The notes under the pieces: model-generated
What the model saw: only the letters and a program-made list of their open reading frames with translations
Told to the model about the DNA's origin: nothing
Databases searched by the model: none
NCBI RefSeq assembly: GCF_019457885.1
Contig: NZ_JAHZST010000001.1
Location: forward strand, 186,001-250,000
Length of the DNA: 64,000 nucleotides
From: Shewanella nanhaiensis
GTDB taxonomy: Bacteria > Pseudomonadota > Gammaproteobacteria > Enterobacterales > Shewanellaceae
Reading direction: 5' to 3'
Shown here: piece after piece, positions 29,656-37,872 of the stretch
Numbering within the stretch: position 1 is the stretch's first letter
Layout: each line of letters opens with the position of its first letter
Translations under genes and position numbers: made by a program

Positions 29656-30000
29656 AAGAATACCCTTGTTTACTAAATACTAAAGCCGTTTATCTGGTGA
29701 CTCGGCTCAACTCTTAATTTAGCAGACCGACCTCATCACTAAAAATATTCATCTGAAATCCATTTCTCACCTTAAAGTTGATTTAGAACAAGTTTTCTCC
29801 CTACTTTCTATATTCCAGCCCTATTTTTAATGATTTTAAAACCCAAATAAAATACCGGTATAGCCATAAAATCAATGGTAATAATCCATACCTTTGACTG
29901 TTTTTCATGGAACTAAAATCGGTTAACCTAATCAAATTAACTGTAGGTAAAAACGTTAAAACATTAATAGCAATCAGTATAAAATTTTGGCTCTAACATT
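29656..30000. other. Divergent intergenic region
   Basis: This 345-bp AT-rich stretch separates the GMC operon from the 120-aa gene. It contains the 10-bp palindrome ATACCGGTAT at 29852-29861. I see no ORF or terminator. Confidence 0.4.
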
Positions 30001-30363
30001 ATGGTAAAAAAACTTGGACTCACTTTTTGTTTCATCATCATATTAAGTGCCATCGCTTACCACTTTTTAACGCCCAAGATCACCTTAAGTAATGACTCTG
30101 CAAAAAGCTATGCAGCGCTTAATTTTACCCTACCTAACAGTCAAATAACCTTCTCTCCAATCCCCTCCCATACCCGACAGTCGATCTACTTTTCACCGCA
30201 AAAAAAATCGGGACTTATCACCTACCAGCTTGTCTCAAATAAAGGCGGTATCGTGGCGCAAGGGCAACTTAACTACCAAGCATCAGATAAGCTAAGCTCA
30301 GAGCTCGGCAACACCTTAACTTTTACCATAGATAAAGATTACAGAGTCAGTTTTCATCAGTAA
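30001..30363 (+). CDS. Hypothetical exported or membrane-anchored protein, 120 aa
   Basis: An N-terminal hydrophobic segment (LGLTFCFIIILSAIAYHFL, about 5-23) is followed by a periplasmic domain rich in beta-type alternation, ending DKDYRVSFHQ. No family is recognised. The ATG has no strong ribosome site. It is convergent with the scs cluster and divergent from the GMC operon, so it is a single-gene unit. Codon use is ordinary. Confidence 0.55.
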   Translation: MVKKLGLTFCFIIILSAIAYHFLTPKITLSNDSAKSYAALNFTLPNSQITFSPIPSHTRQSIYFSPQKKSGLITYQLVSNKGGIVAQGQLNYQASDKLSSELGNTLTFTIDKDYRVSFHQ

Positions 30364-30377
30364 TAACAAGCAAGTAA

Positions 30378-30409
30378 CAAAAAGGCTGATACCATAAGTA
30401 CCAGCCTTC
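30378..30409 (-). terminator. Intrinsic terminator of the scs cluster
   Basis: The stem AAGGCTG / CAGCCTT is followed by five T on the minus strand. It starts 32 bp after the scsD-like stop. Confidence 0.75.
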
Positions 30410-30440
30410 AACCGTCAGTTTTACTCTATTAACGCATCAC

Positions 30441-30974
30441 CTAATTCAACAGCATTCGCCACCACATGCCGGGCAAACTGGTGAAACCTGTGGTGTAATG
30501 AATTAACTCTCCATCTTTAAACACCATCAAGGTTGGCGTGAGCTGCACTGACCAATCCCGTGCGATCTCATTATTACTGTCATTAATAGTCTCAAACTCA
30601 TAGCCTTTATGGGATAAGTATTGGGACATTTTATCATCGGGGCCTGAATTCATTGCGATACTTACCACAGGGTAGATGTTTGCCATGGTATCAACCGCTG
30701 GACTGACAAAGTTACATACTGGGCACCAAGTTCCCCAGAAATACACAAGCACCGCCTGATCTTGACTCATCGCCTTGATATCAATATCACTGCCAGTGAG
30801 GCTCACTCCCTTGATATCTGGCAAGTTATCCCTAGGGATATCTCTACCACGCCAGATATCCATCACTGCCGTGATAACAATCGCAAAGAGGATAAACAGG
30901 GCCAGTTGCTTACCCCATCCCCAAATCTTTGACAAAAAGCCCACCCCAGCCGTATTCAATTTCTCTGGCATCAT
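30441..30974 (-). CDS. scsD: ScsD-like membrane-anchored thioredoxin
   Basis: The 177-aa protein has one membrane helix (about 19-39) and a thioredoxin domain with active site WCPVC in FWGTWCPVCNFVSP, then the cis-proline loop VQLTPTLMVF. It matches ScsD / protein disulfide oxidoreductases. It is the last gene of the cluster scsA?-scsB-scsC-scsD, one base after scsC. The system moves disulfide-bond reducing or isomerising power across the inner membrane and gives copper tolerance in Salmonella. Confidence 0.85.
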   Translation of the reverse strand: MMPEKLNTAGVGFLSKIWGWGKQLALFILFAIVITAVMDIWRGRDIPRDNLPDIKGVSLTGSDIDIKAMSQDQAVLVYFWGTWCPVCNFVSPAVDTMANIYPVVSIAMNSGPDDKMSQYLSHKGYEFETINDSNNEIARDWSVQLTPTLMVFKDGELIHYTTGFTSLPGMWWRMLLN

Positions 30975-30975
30975 A

Positions 30976-31782
30976 TTACTCCTGTGCCTCTATCGCCTCT
31001 TCAAGTTGCTCTTTAAGCACCTCATAAGTAACCAAGCCTGGTATCACTTTATCCCCAAAAATCATAGCAGGAGTGCCTCTAAGGCCTAGCGTCATCATCA
31101 AATTAACATTATCTTTCACCTGCTGATTAACGGCTTCGTCTGTATTATTCAGCCATTTCTCAGTGCCGGTTAGCTTGGCGACTTTAGCGATTGATTCAGA
31201 ATCAAGCTTACGTGGGCTAGACATCAATACCTCTTTTAACTTTAGGTATTTGCTAGGCTCATTAAGCCAAACCGTTTGCGCTAAAGCGACAGCCTCTTCA
31301 GATGCTTCTCCCTGCAGTGGTACCATTTTGATAATGATCTTTAGTTGGGGAAACTCCTTTACCAGCCTATCTAATGATGGCTCCAATTTTTTACAGTAAG
31401 GGCAGTTAAAATCGGTAAAGTAAACCATAGTAATTTCAGGATCTGACGCACCTTTCCAGGGATCTGTTTTGGTTTCAAACAGGGCTTTCTTGTGGCTGTT
31501 CAAAGTGCTCTCTCTAACTGCATTAGCCCCTTGTTGCTCGCGGACTTGCAAAGCAATAATGGCCTCTTTCAACAGTTCAGGATCATTGATTAGCGCATCT
31601 TTAATGATTGCTTTGACATCCGCTTGCTGCTGCCCAGTTAAGCTCGTCACTTCACCATGGGCTAACGTGCCCCACGAAAGCAGAGTGACGCCCATTAATA
31701 AAGTGACTGCCATATCTGTGGCCTTTTTTAACGCACCTTGCTTACTTTTAACCACTGTTTCTGTTCTATCTGAAAATAACAT
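30976..31782 (-). CDS. scsC: ScsC-like DsbA-family periplasmic thiol protein
   Basis: The 268-aa protein has a signal peptide (hydrophobic core AVTLLMGVTLLSWGTLAHG), then a helical oligomerisation-like stalk (about 50-110), then a DsbA-like domain with active site CPYC in YFTDFNCPYCKKLEP and the cis-proline loop GTPAMIFGD. ScsC proteins are disulfide isomerases or copper-binding partners reduced by ScsB. I start at ATG 31782, which has TAGGAAAT nine bases upstream; the longer frame to 31827 begins with TTG and adds residues before the signal. Confidence 0.87.
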   Translation of the reverse strand: MLFSDRTETVVKSKQGALKKATDMAVTLLMGVTLLSWGTLAHGEVTSLTGQQQADVKAIIKDALINDPELLKEAIIALQVREQQGANAVRESTLNSHKKALFETKTDPWKGASDPEITMVYFTDFNCPYCKKLEPSLDRLVKEFPQLKIIIKMVPLQGEASEEAVALAQTVWLNEPSKYLKLKEVLMSSPRKLDSESIAKVAKLTGTEKWLNNTDEAVNQQVKDNVNLMMTLGLRGTPAMIFGDKVIPGLVTYEVLKEQLEEAIEAQE

Positions 31783-31923
31783 CTTAATATTTCCTAATCC
31801 GTTGGCCTCAATTAACATAAACATCAATCAAGGCCAAAATATTTGCTTTGATGACATCAGGCATCAAACTCAATAAACATGGCGAGAGCACTACCGCTAA
31901 AGCACACTCACGCCCAATAGTCA

Positions 31924-33990
31924 CTAAGAGCCAGACGCTCTTTCGATAGCATCTACAACCTCTTTAGCGGATAAGATAACGGGTAGCTCTATCCCCTCAG
32001 GAGCATTAGGCCCATACACCACGTTAAAGGGGACTCCAAAACGATTGTGACTCTGTAAGTAGTCAGTAATTTCAGCAGAAGGCGTGGTCCAATCACCTTT
32101 CATGGTCACAATGTTATCTTGCTTAAGTAAGCTATAGACAGGATCTTGCAGCACCACGCCAACCTTATTGGCCTTACAGGTGATGCACCAGTCGGCCGTA
32201 ACATCAACAAAAACCGTCTTACCCTCTGCAACCTGCTTAGCAATTAACTCTTCATTTAAAGGAGTCCAGTGAAGATCCGTTGGCAAAGGCTTTGCCCAAT
32301 TATCAGAGGTCATAAACGCAGCAATCGCAGCGAATATCAACCCTATGCTAAAAGTCGCAATAAGCGCTGGTAAGCCATATTTTTTCGCCATGATGAACAT
32401 AAAAATAAAGATCAAAACAGCGGCAAGAATCCATAGGTAAGTAGCAGAGATAAAACTGGTTAGCAGACTAATTAACCACAAACTTGTGATTAACAGCATT
32501 CCAGAGAAGAGCACTTTAACCATGTTCATCCAGCGACCAGGCTTAGGAAAATACCTTGCTACCTGAGGGAATGCAGCAACAAGCAACCAAGGCAGCGCCA
32601 TTCCCAAGGCAAGTGCGGTAAAGATAACCACCAACCCAGCAACCGGAGCCCCAAATGCAAATGCCACTGCGGTTCCTAAGAAAGGAGCGCTACAGGGGGT
32701 AGCAAGCAAGGTCGCAAACATCCCCTGCAGAAAATGACCACGGTTATCATTGCCCCCAGTCGTTGCCAGCTTAGTTTGAAAACTTGAGGGTAGATTAATC
32801 TCAAATGCCCCTAACATATTCAGTGCAAAAACAGAGGTCACCAACGCCATAAAGCCGATAAACCAAGAATTTTGGAACTGCACGCCCCAGCCTATTGCCT
32901 GCCCGGTGAACTTGAGCACTAAAATGAAGCCTGCCAATAACCAAAATGACACCAATATTCCTAAGGCAGAAGCGAGAAACTGTTGACGGATCTGTCTGCG
33001 TTCGAGGTTAGGAGTGGCAACAATAGCGCTGAGTTTCATGCCTAAGACAGGTAAAACACAAGGCATGACATTCAAAATAAGGCCACCAAGCAGGGCAAAC
33101 AACATCATGGTCCAGATTGAAGTGGAGCTCCCCACGATGAGTGTTTCCTGCACAGGCGCTGAATACTCAAGTGCGCGTTGAGCGTCCACGACAGTAATAT
33201 TAAGTGCTTTGCCTAACAGCTCAGGTTCACCAAGCCAGCTTTCGCCATTGAATGTTGCCACCCATTGTTGGCTTCCCGTATCACTCTCAACTCGATTTAG
33301 GCTATCGAGCTTAAACACAGTGTCAGGTTCGCCATCAATCATTATCTCAGGTCGTTGCCACTGAGAGTCCTTTAGCACAATCTGTAATTGCGATTTAGCA
33401 CTGTCCCAACCGAGATCAATTAAAGAAGCAGACTCATCTTCATCGAGTTTCACTGGCACTTTAGAGACTGCCTTGTTGTAGGCAAACATGGCTTCGGGAT
33501 CAGACTTTAACGTGTCAAAATTGATATCTAATTCAATCTGATAATCGGTTAGCACACAGATAGTTGTACAAGAAGACAGCCTAACTTTACCGTTAAGATG
33601 AGTATCGGCATTAACATTATCTAAGGTAAGAAGCAGAGGGAAAACCACATCCCCCTTGTAGCCTAAGGTTTGTAATCCAAGCAATGAAAACTGCTCAGGA
33701 ACGGGCCATGACCAATCGACATGGCTCAGATTACTAGAATCATCCCATTTTATACTGGGTGCAATTCCTCCCTCTCCTGGACTGCGCCAGTAAGTTTTCC
33801 AATCATCCTCAAGTTTAACCTCCAGTACTGCCGGTAAGCTTTTCGAGACAGGATCGAACTCCCCCGTCAGCATAAATCGAATCTTTACCGGTGGATGATT
33901 AGGATTGTCTATCCAACCCGTGCTCTGAGCAAACACCGATGAGGATAGTAGGAGTAACCAGAAACCTAATATCATTTTTAAATATTTCAA
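31924..33990 (-). CDS. scsB: ScsB / DsbD-family transmembrane disulfide reductase
   Basis: The 688-aa protein has a signal peptide ending SSSVFAQ, an N-terminal periplasmic domain with the pair CTTIC (about residue 155), eight membrane helices (about 280-570) holding the conserved MPCVLPVLGMK and ATPCSAPFLGTA motifs, and a C-terminal thioredoxin domain with CITC. It carries electrons from cytoplasmic thioredoxin to periplasmic partners. I choose the TTG at 33990, because GGAGAAGG sits at ideal distance and MKYLK leads directly into the signal; ATGs at 34041 and 33975 are the alternatives. scsC follows after 141 bp. Confidence 0.9.
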   Translation of the reverse strand: MKYLKMILGFWLLLLSSSVFAQSTGWIDNPNHPPVKIRFMLTGEFDPVSKSLPAVLEVKLEDDWKTYWRSPGEGGIAPSIKWDDSSNLSHVDWSWPVPEQFSLLGLQTLGYKGDVVFPLLLTLDNVNADTHLNGKVRLSSCTTICVLTDYQIELDINFDTLKSDPEAMFAYNKAVSKVPVKLDEDESASLIDLGWDSAKSQLQIVLKDSQWQRPEIMIDGEPDTVFKLDSLNRVESDTGSQQWVATFNGESWLGEPELLGKALNITVVDAQRALEYSAPVQETLIVGSSTSIWTMMLFALLGGLILNVMPCVLPVLGMKLSAIVATPNLERRQIRQQFLASALGILVSFWLLAGFILVLKFTGQAIGWGVQFQNSWFIGFMALVTSVFALNMLGAFEINLPSSFQTKLATTGGNDNRGHFLQGMFATLLATPCSAPFLGTAVAFAFGAPVAGLVVIFTALALGMALPWLLVAAFPQVARYFPKPGRWMNMVKVLFSGMLLITSLWLISLLTSFISATYLWILAAVLIFIFMFIMAKKYGLPALIATFSIGLIFAAIAAFMTSDNWAKPLPTDLHWTPLNEELIAKQVAEGKTVFVDVTADWCITCKANKVGVVLQDPVYSLLKQDNIVTMKGDWTTPSAEITDYLQSHNRFGVPFNVVYGPNAPEGIELPVILSAKEVVDAIERASGS

Positions 33991-34152
33991 CGCCTTCTCC
34001 GATATCCATTCTGTAACGAGAACACAGAACAGACTCAACATATTCACCAATCTAAGTAGATAATAAATGAATAAATAATAGAATTACCTCATTTATCGAA
34101 TAAACAATAAATGAGAGATCATAAAGTTATAATTAATGGGAGAAGCTCGTGT

Positions 34153-34545
34153 TTATTCCTGAAAACGGCAAAGGTGCAGATGTATTCGCCGAGGTTTTCC
34201 TTGTTGACGTAAAACAGGAGAGAGATGAGTGCCTCTAGGTAAGACACAAATTAAGGCTAAAACGAATAGAAGTGCAAGTAGGACAACTGGACTTTCGACA
34301 TCACTACACAAGCGCATCGACTTTTCTGATAACTCGCAAGTTTTAAACTCAAAACTGCTCAGTTCTGAACTTACTTCTGAGGTGCTACTCGACAAAGAGA
34401 CCGCCGAATTAGCAGGCTCCTTATGAACTCCATGATTGATCAAACGCTCAATTACGCCACTGTTTTGAGTTAAACAAAACAGTGTCAGCACGGTAAACAC
34501 GATAACCGTCCAACTTCTTGCTTTTCCTGGCTGTCTGGCAAACAT
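34153..34545 (-). CDS. Small membrane protein at the head of the scs cluster, ScsA-like candidate
   Basis: The 130-aa product has two hydrophobic segments (about 12-27 and 86-101) around a serine-rich loop with two cysteines (FEFKTCELSEKSMRLC) and a basic C-terminus RRIHLHLCRFQE. Position and size fit ScsA, the least conserved member of scsABCD, but I cannot confirm homology by eye. It precedes scsB by 162 bp on the same strand. Confidence 0.55.
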   Translation of the reverse strand: MFARQPGKARSWTVIVFTVLTLFCLTQNSGVIERLINHGVHKEPANSAVSLSSSTSEVSSELSSFEFKTCELSEKSMRLCSDVESPVVLLALLFVLALICVLPRGTHLSPVLRQQGKPRRIHLHLCRFQE

Positions 34546-34904
34546 CTTAGTAAAAAAGCCCCTAATGGCTAGAGATAAATCACATTCTAATGGCTCTCGA
34601 GGACATAGACACTGAGAGCGATAATGATAAGACCGAGCAACTCGGAAAATAGTTCACTAAAAACGATTTATTTTCTCAAACGCTAACCCATTTAAGAGAG
34701 AAAACAGGGATTGCACATTTTTCACTCTTGCCCTAGGTTAAAGAGTGTGAAGAAAACAATAACACTATAAATTGAAGTGGTTTGGGTAGATACGCCAAGC
34801 AGAATACCTAACAGAGCCAGATCTCACTCTGTAACACCAAAGGTATCAGAAGGTCGTACTATGCAGTCCCCCCCTTACAAACCGAACGCAACGCTGGAGC
34901 AGGT
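34546..34904. other. Divergent intergenic region with hairpin and possible repeat remnant
   Basis: This 359-bp region lies between the scsA-like gene and the CDGSH fusion gene. It contains TTCACTCTT and AAGAGTGTGAA as an imperfect hairpin at about 34718-34752. TTGAAGTGGTTTGGGTA at 34772-34788 nearly matches the right end of repeat copy 3. No ORF is supported. Confidence 0.45.
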
Positions 34905-36455
34905 ATGAGCAAACCTATTATTGCAGATAATAAACCAAAGAAGGTTGAACTAAACAAGGGTGAAGAGTATTACTTTTGCGCCTGTGGAAAATCTCAAAGT
35001 CAGCCATTTTGTGACGGCTCTCATGCTGGCACCTCATTTAAGCCTAAAGCATTTACCGCAGAGCAAGATGGTGAAGCCTTTTTATGTGCCTGTAAACACA
35101 CGGCCAATGCTCCTTTTTGTGATGGCAGCCACAAACAGTTCACAACGAGCCAAGTCGGCAGTGAAGGACCAGGAATAACGAACGCAGCAGACAGCAATAG
35201 CTCTCCAGCAGCTAAAGCAACCATTGAAGAACCCACAGTTGAGTTTATTCATCAGCTAGCACGAGATGGATTGTCAAAGCTTGGACATCACGGCCCTATG
35301 ACCTCAATGGGAGTACCTAGACACTTACTTCCCCACTGGGATGATCTACAGATCATGACAGCCCAGATGGCCACTAAACCTTTGCTCGAAGACCAAGCGG
35401 TTTCAACCGAACTCATTATCGGCCCAGAGGCACGTAAGCCATTGAAATTGAAGATCCCACTGTTTGTCTCAGACATGAGTTTCGGCGCACTTTCAGAAGA
35501 GGCCAAAACCGCGCTCTCCATAGGAGCCGAGCTGGCAGGAACGGGGATATGTTCAGGTGAAGGAGGCATGCTTCCTGAGGAGCAAGCCGCTAACTCACGT
35601 TATTTTTATGAGTTAGCCAGCGCCCAGTTTGGCTATAGAGAGGAGTTGATGCACTCCATTCAAGCCTTTCACTTTAAAGGAGGACAAGGGGCAAAAACTG
35701 GTACCGGAGGTCACCTACCAGGTGTCAAAAACAAAGGAAAAATATCGCAAGTGCGCGGTATACCTGAAGGACAATCAGCAATCTCGCCACCAACCTTCAC
35801 CAACTTAAACTCAAGCTGCGACTTTAAACGTTTCGCCGACCGTGTTCGAGAGGTGAGTGGCGGCGTGCCCATCGGTTTTAAGCTCAGTGCCAACCATATT
35901 GAGCGTGATATTCAGTTTGCCCTCGATGCCAGCGCCGATTACATTATCCTCGATGGTCGCGGAGGCGGCACTGGTGCGGCGCCAGAGATGTTCCGCGACC
36001 ATATCAGCGTCCCCACCATTCCCGCATTAGCTCGAGCCCGCCGATATCTAGATGAGCAAGGTGTCAGTGGACGTGTAACCTTAATCGTCACAGGTGGATT
36101 ACGTGTCCCAATGGACTTTGTCAAAGCCATGGCCCTTGGCGCGGATGGCATTGCCATCTCCAATAGCGCGATGCAATCCATAGGCTGTGTGGCTGCGCGC
36201 ATGTGTAACACCAATAACTGCCCTGCTGGCATTGCGACTCAAAAAGCGGATCTGCGTCAACGTCTCAATGTAGAGAAGTCATCACAACAACTGGCTAACT
36301 TCTTCAACGCTTCAGTGGAGTTGATGCAAGTGATGGCTCGCGCTTGCGGTCACCATAGTCTGAGTGATTTTAACAGGGACGATCTCGCCACTTGGCACAG
36401 AGAGATGGCTCACCTTAGCGGTGTGCAATACGCAGGGCTAACGCCAATAAGCTAA
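34905..36455 (+). CDS. CDGSH iron-sulfur / glutamate synthase-like FMN enzyme fusion
   Basis: The 516-aa protein starts with two CDGSH motifs, CACGKSQSQPFCDGSH (about 25-40) and CACKHTANAPFCDGSH (about 62-77), each a [2Fe-2S] site of the mitoNEET type. A GltB-like FMN barrel follows (about 110-510), with ILDGRGGGTGAAPEM, VTGGLRVP and the cysteine pattern C-x5-C-x4-C in CVAARMCNTNNCPAG that binds a [3Fe-4S] cluster in glutamate synthase. The glutaminase domain is missing, so it cannot use glutamine alone. It may be a ferredoxin-like redox enzyme of unknown substrate. The ribosome site GGAGCAGG is strong. Confidence 0.88.
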   Translation: MSKPIIADNKPKKVELNKGEEYYFCACGKSQSQPFCDGSHAGTSFKPKAFTAEQDGEAFLCACKHTANAPFCDGSHKQFTTSQVGSEGPGITNAADSNSSPAAKATIEEPTVEFIHQLARDGLSKLGHHGPMTSMGVPRHLLPHWDDLQIMTAQMATKPLLEDQAVSTELIIGPEARKPLKLKIPLFVSDMSFGALSEEAKTALSIGAELAGTGICSGEGGMLPEEQAANSRYFYELASAQFGYREELMHSIQAFHFKGGQGAKTGTGGHLPGVKNKGKISQVRGIPEGQSAISPPTFTNLNSSCDFKRFADRVREVSGGVPIGFKLSANHIERDIQFALDASADYIILDGRGGGTGAAPEMFRDHISVPTIPALARARRYLDEQGVSGRVTLIVTGGLRVPMDFVKAMALGADGIAISNSAMQSIGCVAARMCNTNNCPAGIATQKADLRQRLNVEKSSQQLANFFNASVELMQVMARACGHHSLSDFNRDDLATWHREMAHLSGVQYAGLTPIS

Positions 36456-36473
36456 TTCCTTTCACCATTTAAC

Positions 36474-36501
36474 GAAAAAGGGAGCCTAAGCTCCCTTTTT
36501 G
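36474..36501. terminator. Bidirectional intrinsic terminator
   Basis: The stem AAAAAGGGAGC / GCTCCCTTTTT with loop CTAA lies between the convergent CDGSH fusion gene and fabB and has A and T runs on both strands. Confidence 0.9.
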
Positions 36502-36549
36502 TTGCATTAGCAATGAGCTAATGCCCAATAAAACCTTCACATGAAAAGC

Positions 36550-37761
36550 TTACTTGTATTTGCTCATTACCAAAGTAGCGTTCGTACCACCGAAACCAAA
36601 ACTGTTACTCATCACAGTGTTAAGCTCCACTTCACGGTACTCTGTCACCACTGGCATACCCGCAGCTTTCTCATCTAAGTTATCTATGTTGATGCTTGGT
36701 GCGATGAAATTATTCTCCATCATGATCAGGCTGTAGATAGCCTCATGAGCACCAGCTGCACCCAATGCATGACCAGTCAAAGACTTAGTTGATGCGATAG
36801 CAGGTAGGTTCTCGCCGAAAGTTTCACGTAACGCTTCAAGCTCACGCATATCACCAACAGGTGTCGATGTACCGTGTGTATTGATATAATCAACCGGCGT
36901 ATTTACATCGGCAAGTGCCATCTGCATACAACGCACTGCACCTTCACCTGATGGAGCCACCATGTCATAACCGTCAGAAGATGCACCATAACCAACGACT
37001 TCAGCATAGATCTTAGCGCCACGAGCTAGGGCATGCTCTAACTCCTCAACAACGACAATACCGCCGCCACCTGAGATAACAAAACCATCACGGTCTGCAT
37101 CATAGGTACGAGAAGCTTTTTCAGGCGTATCGTTATATTTAGTCGACAGTGCGCCCATAGCATCAAAGCCCATGGTCAAAGTCCAGTCGACCTCTTCAGA
37201 GCCACCAGCAAAGACCATATCTTGCTTACCCATCTGGATAAGTTCGACCGCATGGCCGATACAGTGTGCACTGGTTGCACAAGCAGAACTGATTGAGTAG
37301 TTCATGCCTTTGATTTTAAATGGTGTTGCCAAACACGCACTAGATGTACTCGACATAATACGAGGTACTATGTAAGGTCCAACGCGCTTCACGCCCTTCT
37401 CACGAAGCGTGTCTGCGGCTTGAACTTGGTTAGCAGAAGATGCACCACCGGTACCAGCGATTATCCCAACACGAGGATCTGAATACTGCTCTTCAGTTAG
37501 ACCTGCATCTTCAATGGCTTCAGCCATCGCGATATACGCATAAGCAGCAGCATTACCCATAAAGCGAAGGGCTTTACGATCTATGTGCTCTTTAGGGTCT
37601 AATTTAATATCGCCCCAAACATGGCTGCGGAGTTTCATCTCTTCAAATTGATCTGAGTGAGTTATACCACTACGGCCAGCTTTTAGTGACTCTGTGACTT
37701 CTTGCTTGTTATTACCAATACTTGATACGACGCCAAGTCCGGTGATCACGACTCTTTTCAT
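36550..37761 (-). CDS. fabB: Beta-ketoacyl-ACP synthase I
   Basis: The 403-aa protein begins [18 protein letters not shown] and has the Cys-His-His triad: Cys in SSACATSAH, His in [12 protein letters not shown] and His in [14 protein letters not shown]. FabB elongates acyl-ACP and is needed for unsaturated fatty acids. It is divergent from mnmC, as in other gammaproteobacteria, and a TGTACA-based palindrome lies just before its start codon. Confidence 0.97.
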   Translation of the reverse strand: MKRVVITGLGVVSSIGNNKQEVTESLKAGRSGITHSDQFEEMKLRSHVWGDIKLDPKEHIDRKALRFMGNAAAYAYIAMAEAIEDAGLTEEQYSDPRVGIIAGTGGASSANQVQAADTLREKGVKRVGPYIVPRIMSSTSSACLATPFKIKGMNYSISSACATSAHCIGHAVELIQMGKQDMVFAGGSEEVDWTLTMGFDAMGALSTKYNDTPEKASRTYDADRDGFVISGGGGIVVVEELEHALARGAKIYAEVVGYGASSDGYDMVAPSGEGAVRCMQMALADVNTPVDYINTHGTSTPVGDMRELEALRETFGENLPAIASTKSLTGHALGAAGAHEAIYSLIMMENNFIAPSINIDNLDEKAAGMPVVTEYREVELNTVMSNSFGFGGTNATLVMSKYK

Positions 37762-37777
37762 TATTTACTATCCATTT

Positions 37778-37792
37778 TGTACATTCTGTACA
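37778..37792. promoter_or_regulatory. Putative operator upstream of fabB
   Basis: TGTACATTCTGTACA is a direct and inverted arrangement of TGTACA, 16-30 bp before the fabB start. FabR sites in gammaproteobacteria have a GTACA-n-TGTAC core, so a fatty-acid regulator is plausible. It overlaps the likely core promoter or leader. Confidence 0.45.
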
Positions 37793-37872
37793 TCTAGTAC
37801 CAATTTGCTGGGGCTATAATATCGCTTTTGCCCTAATTAAGTGGTCAGCTTTCCATAAACATAGGTAAAATA

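Noticed and set aside
30001..30363. 120-aa gene as part of the scs system
   Set aside because: It is on the opposite strand, convergent, and has no thiol motif; no functional link is shown.
34614..34631. GATAATGATAA as a Fur box before the scs genes
   Set aside because: Only one half-site pattern; no symmetric partner is present.
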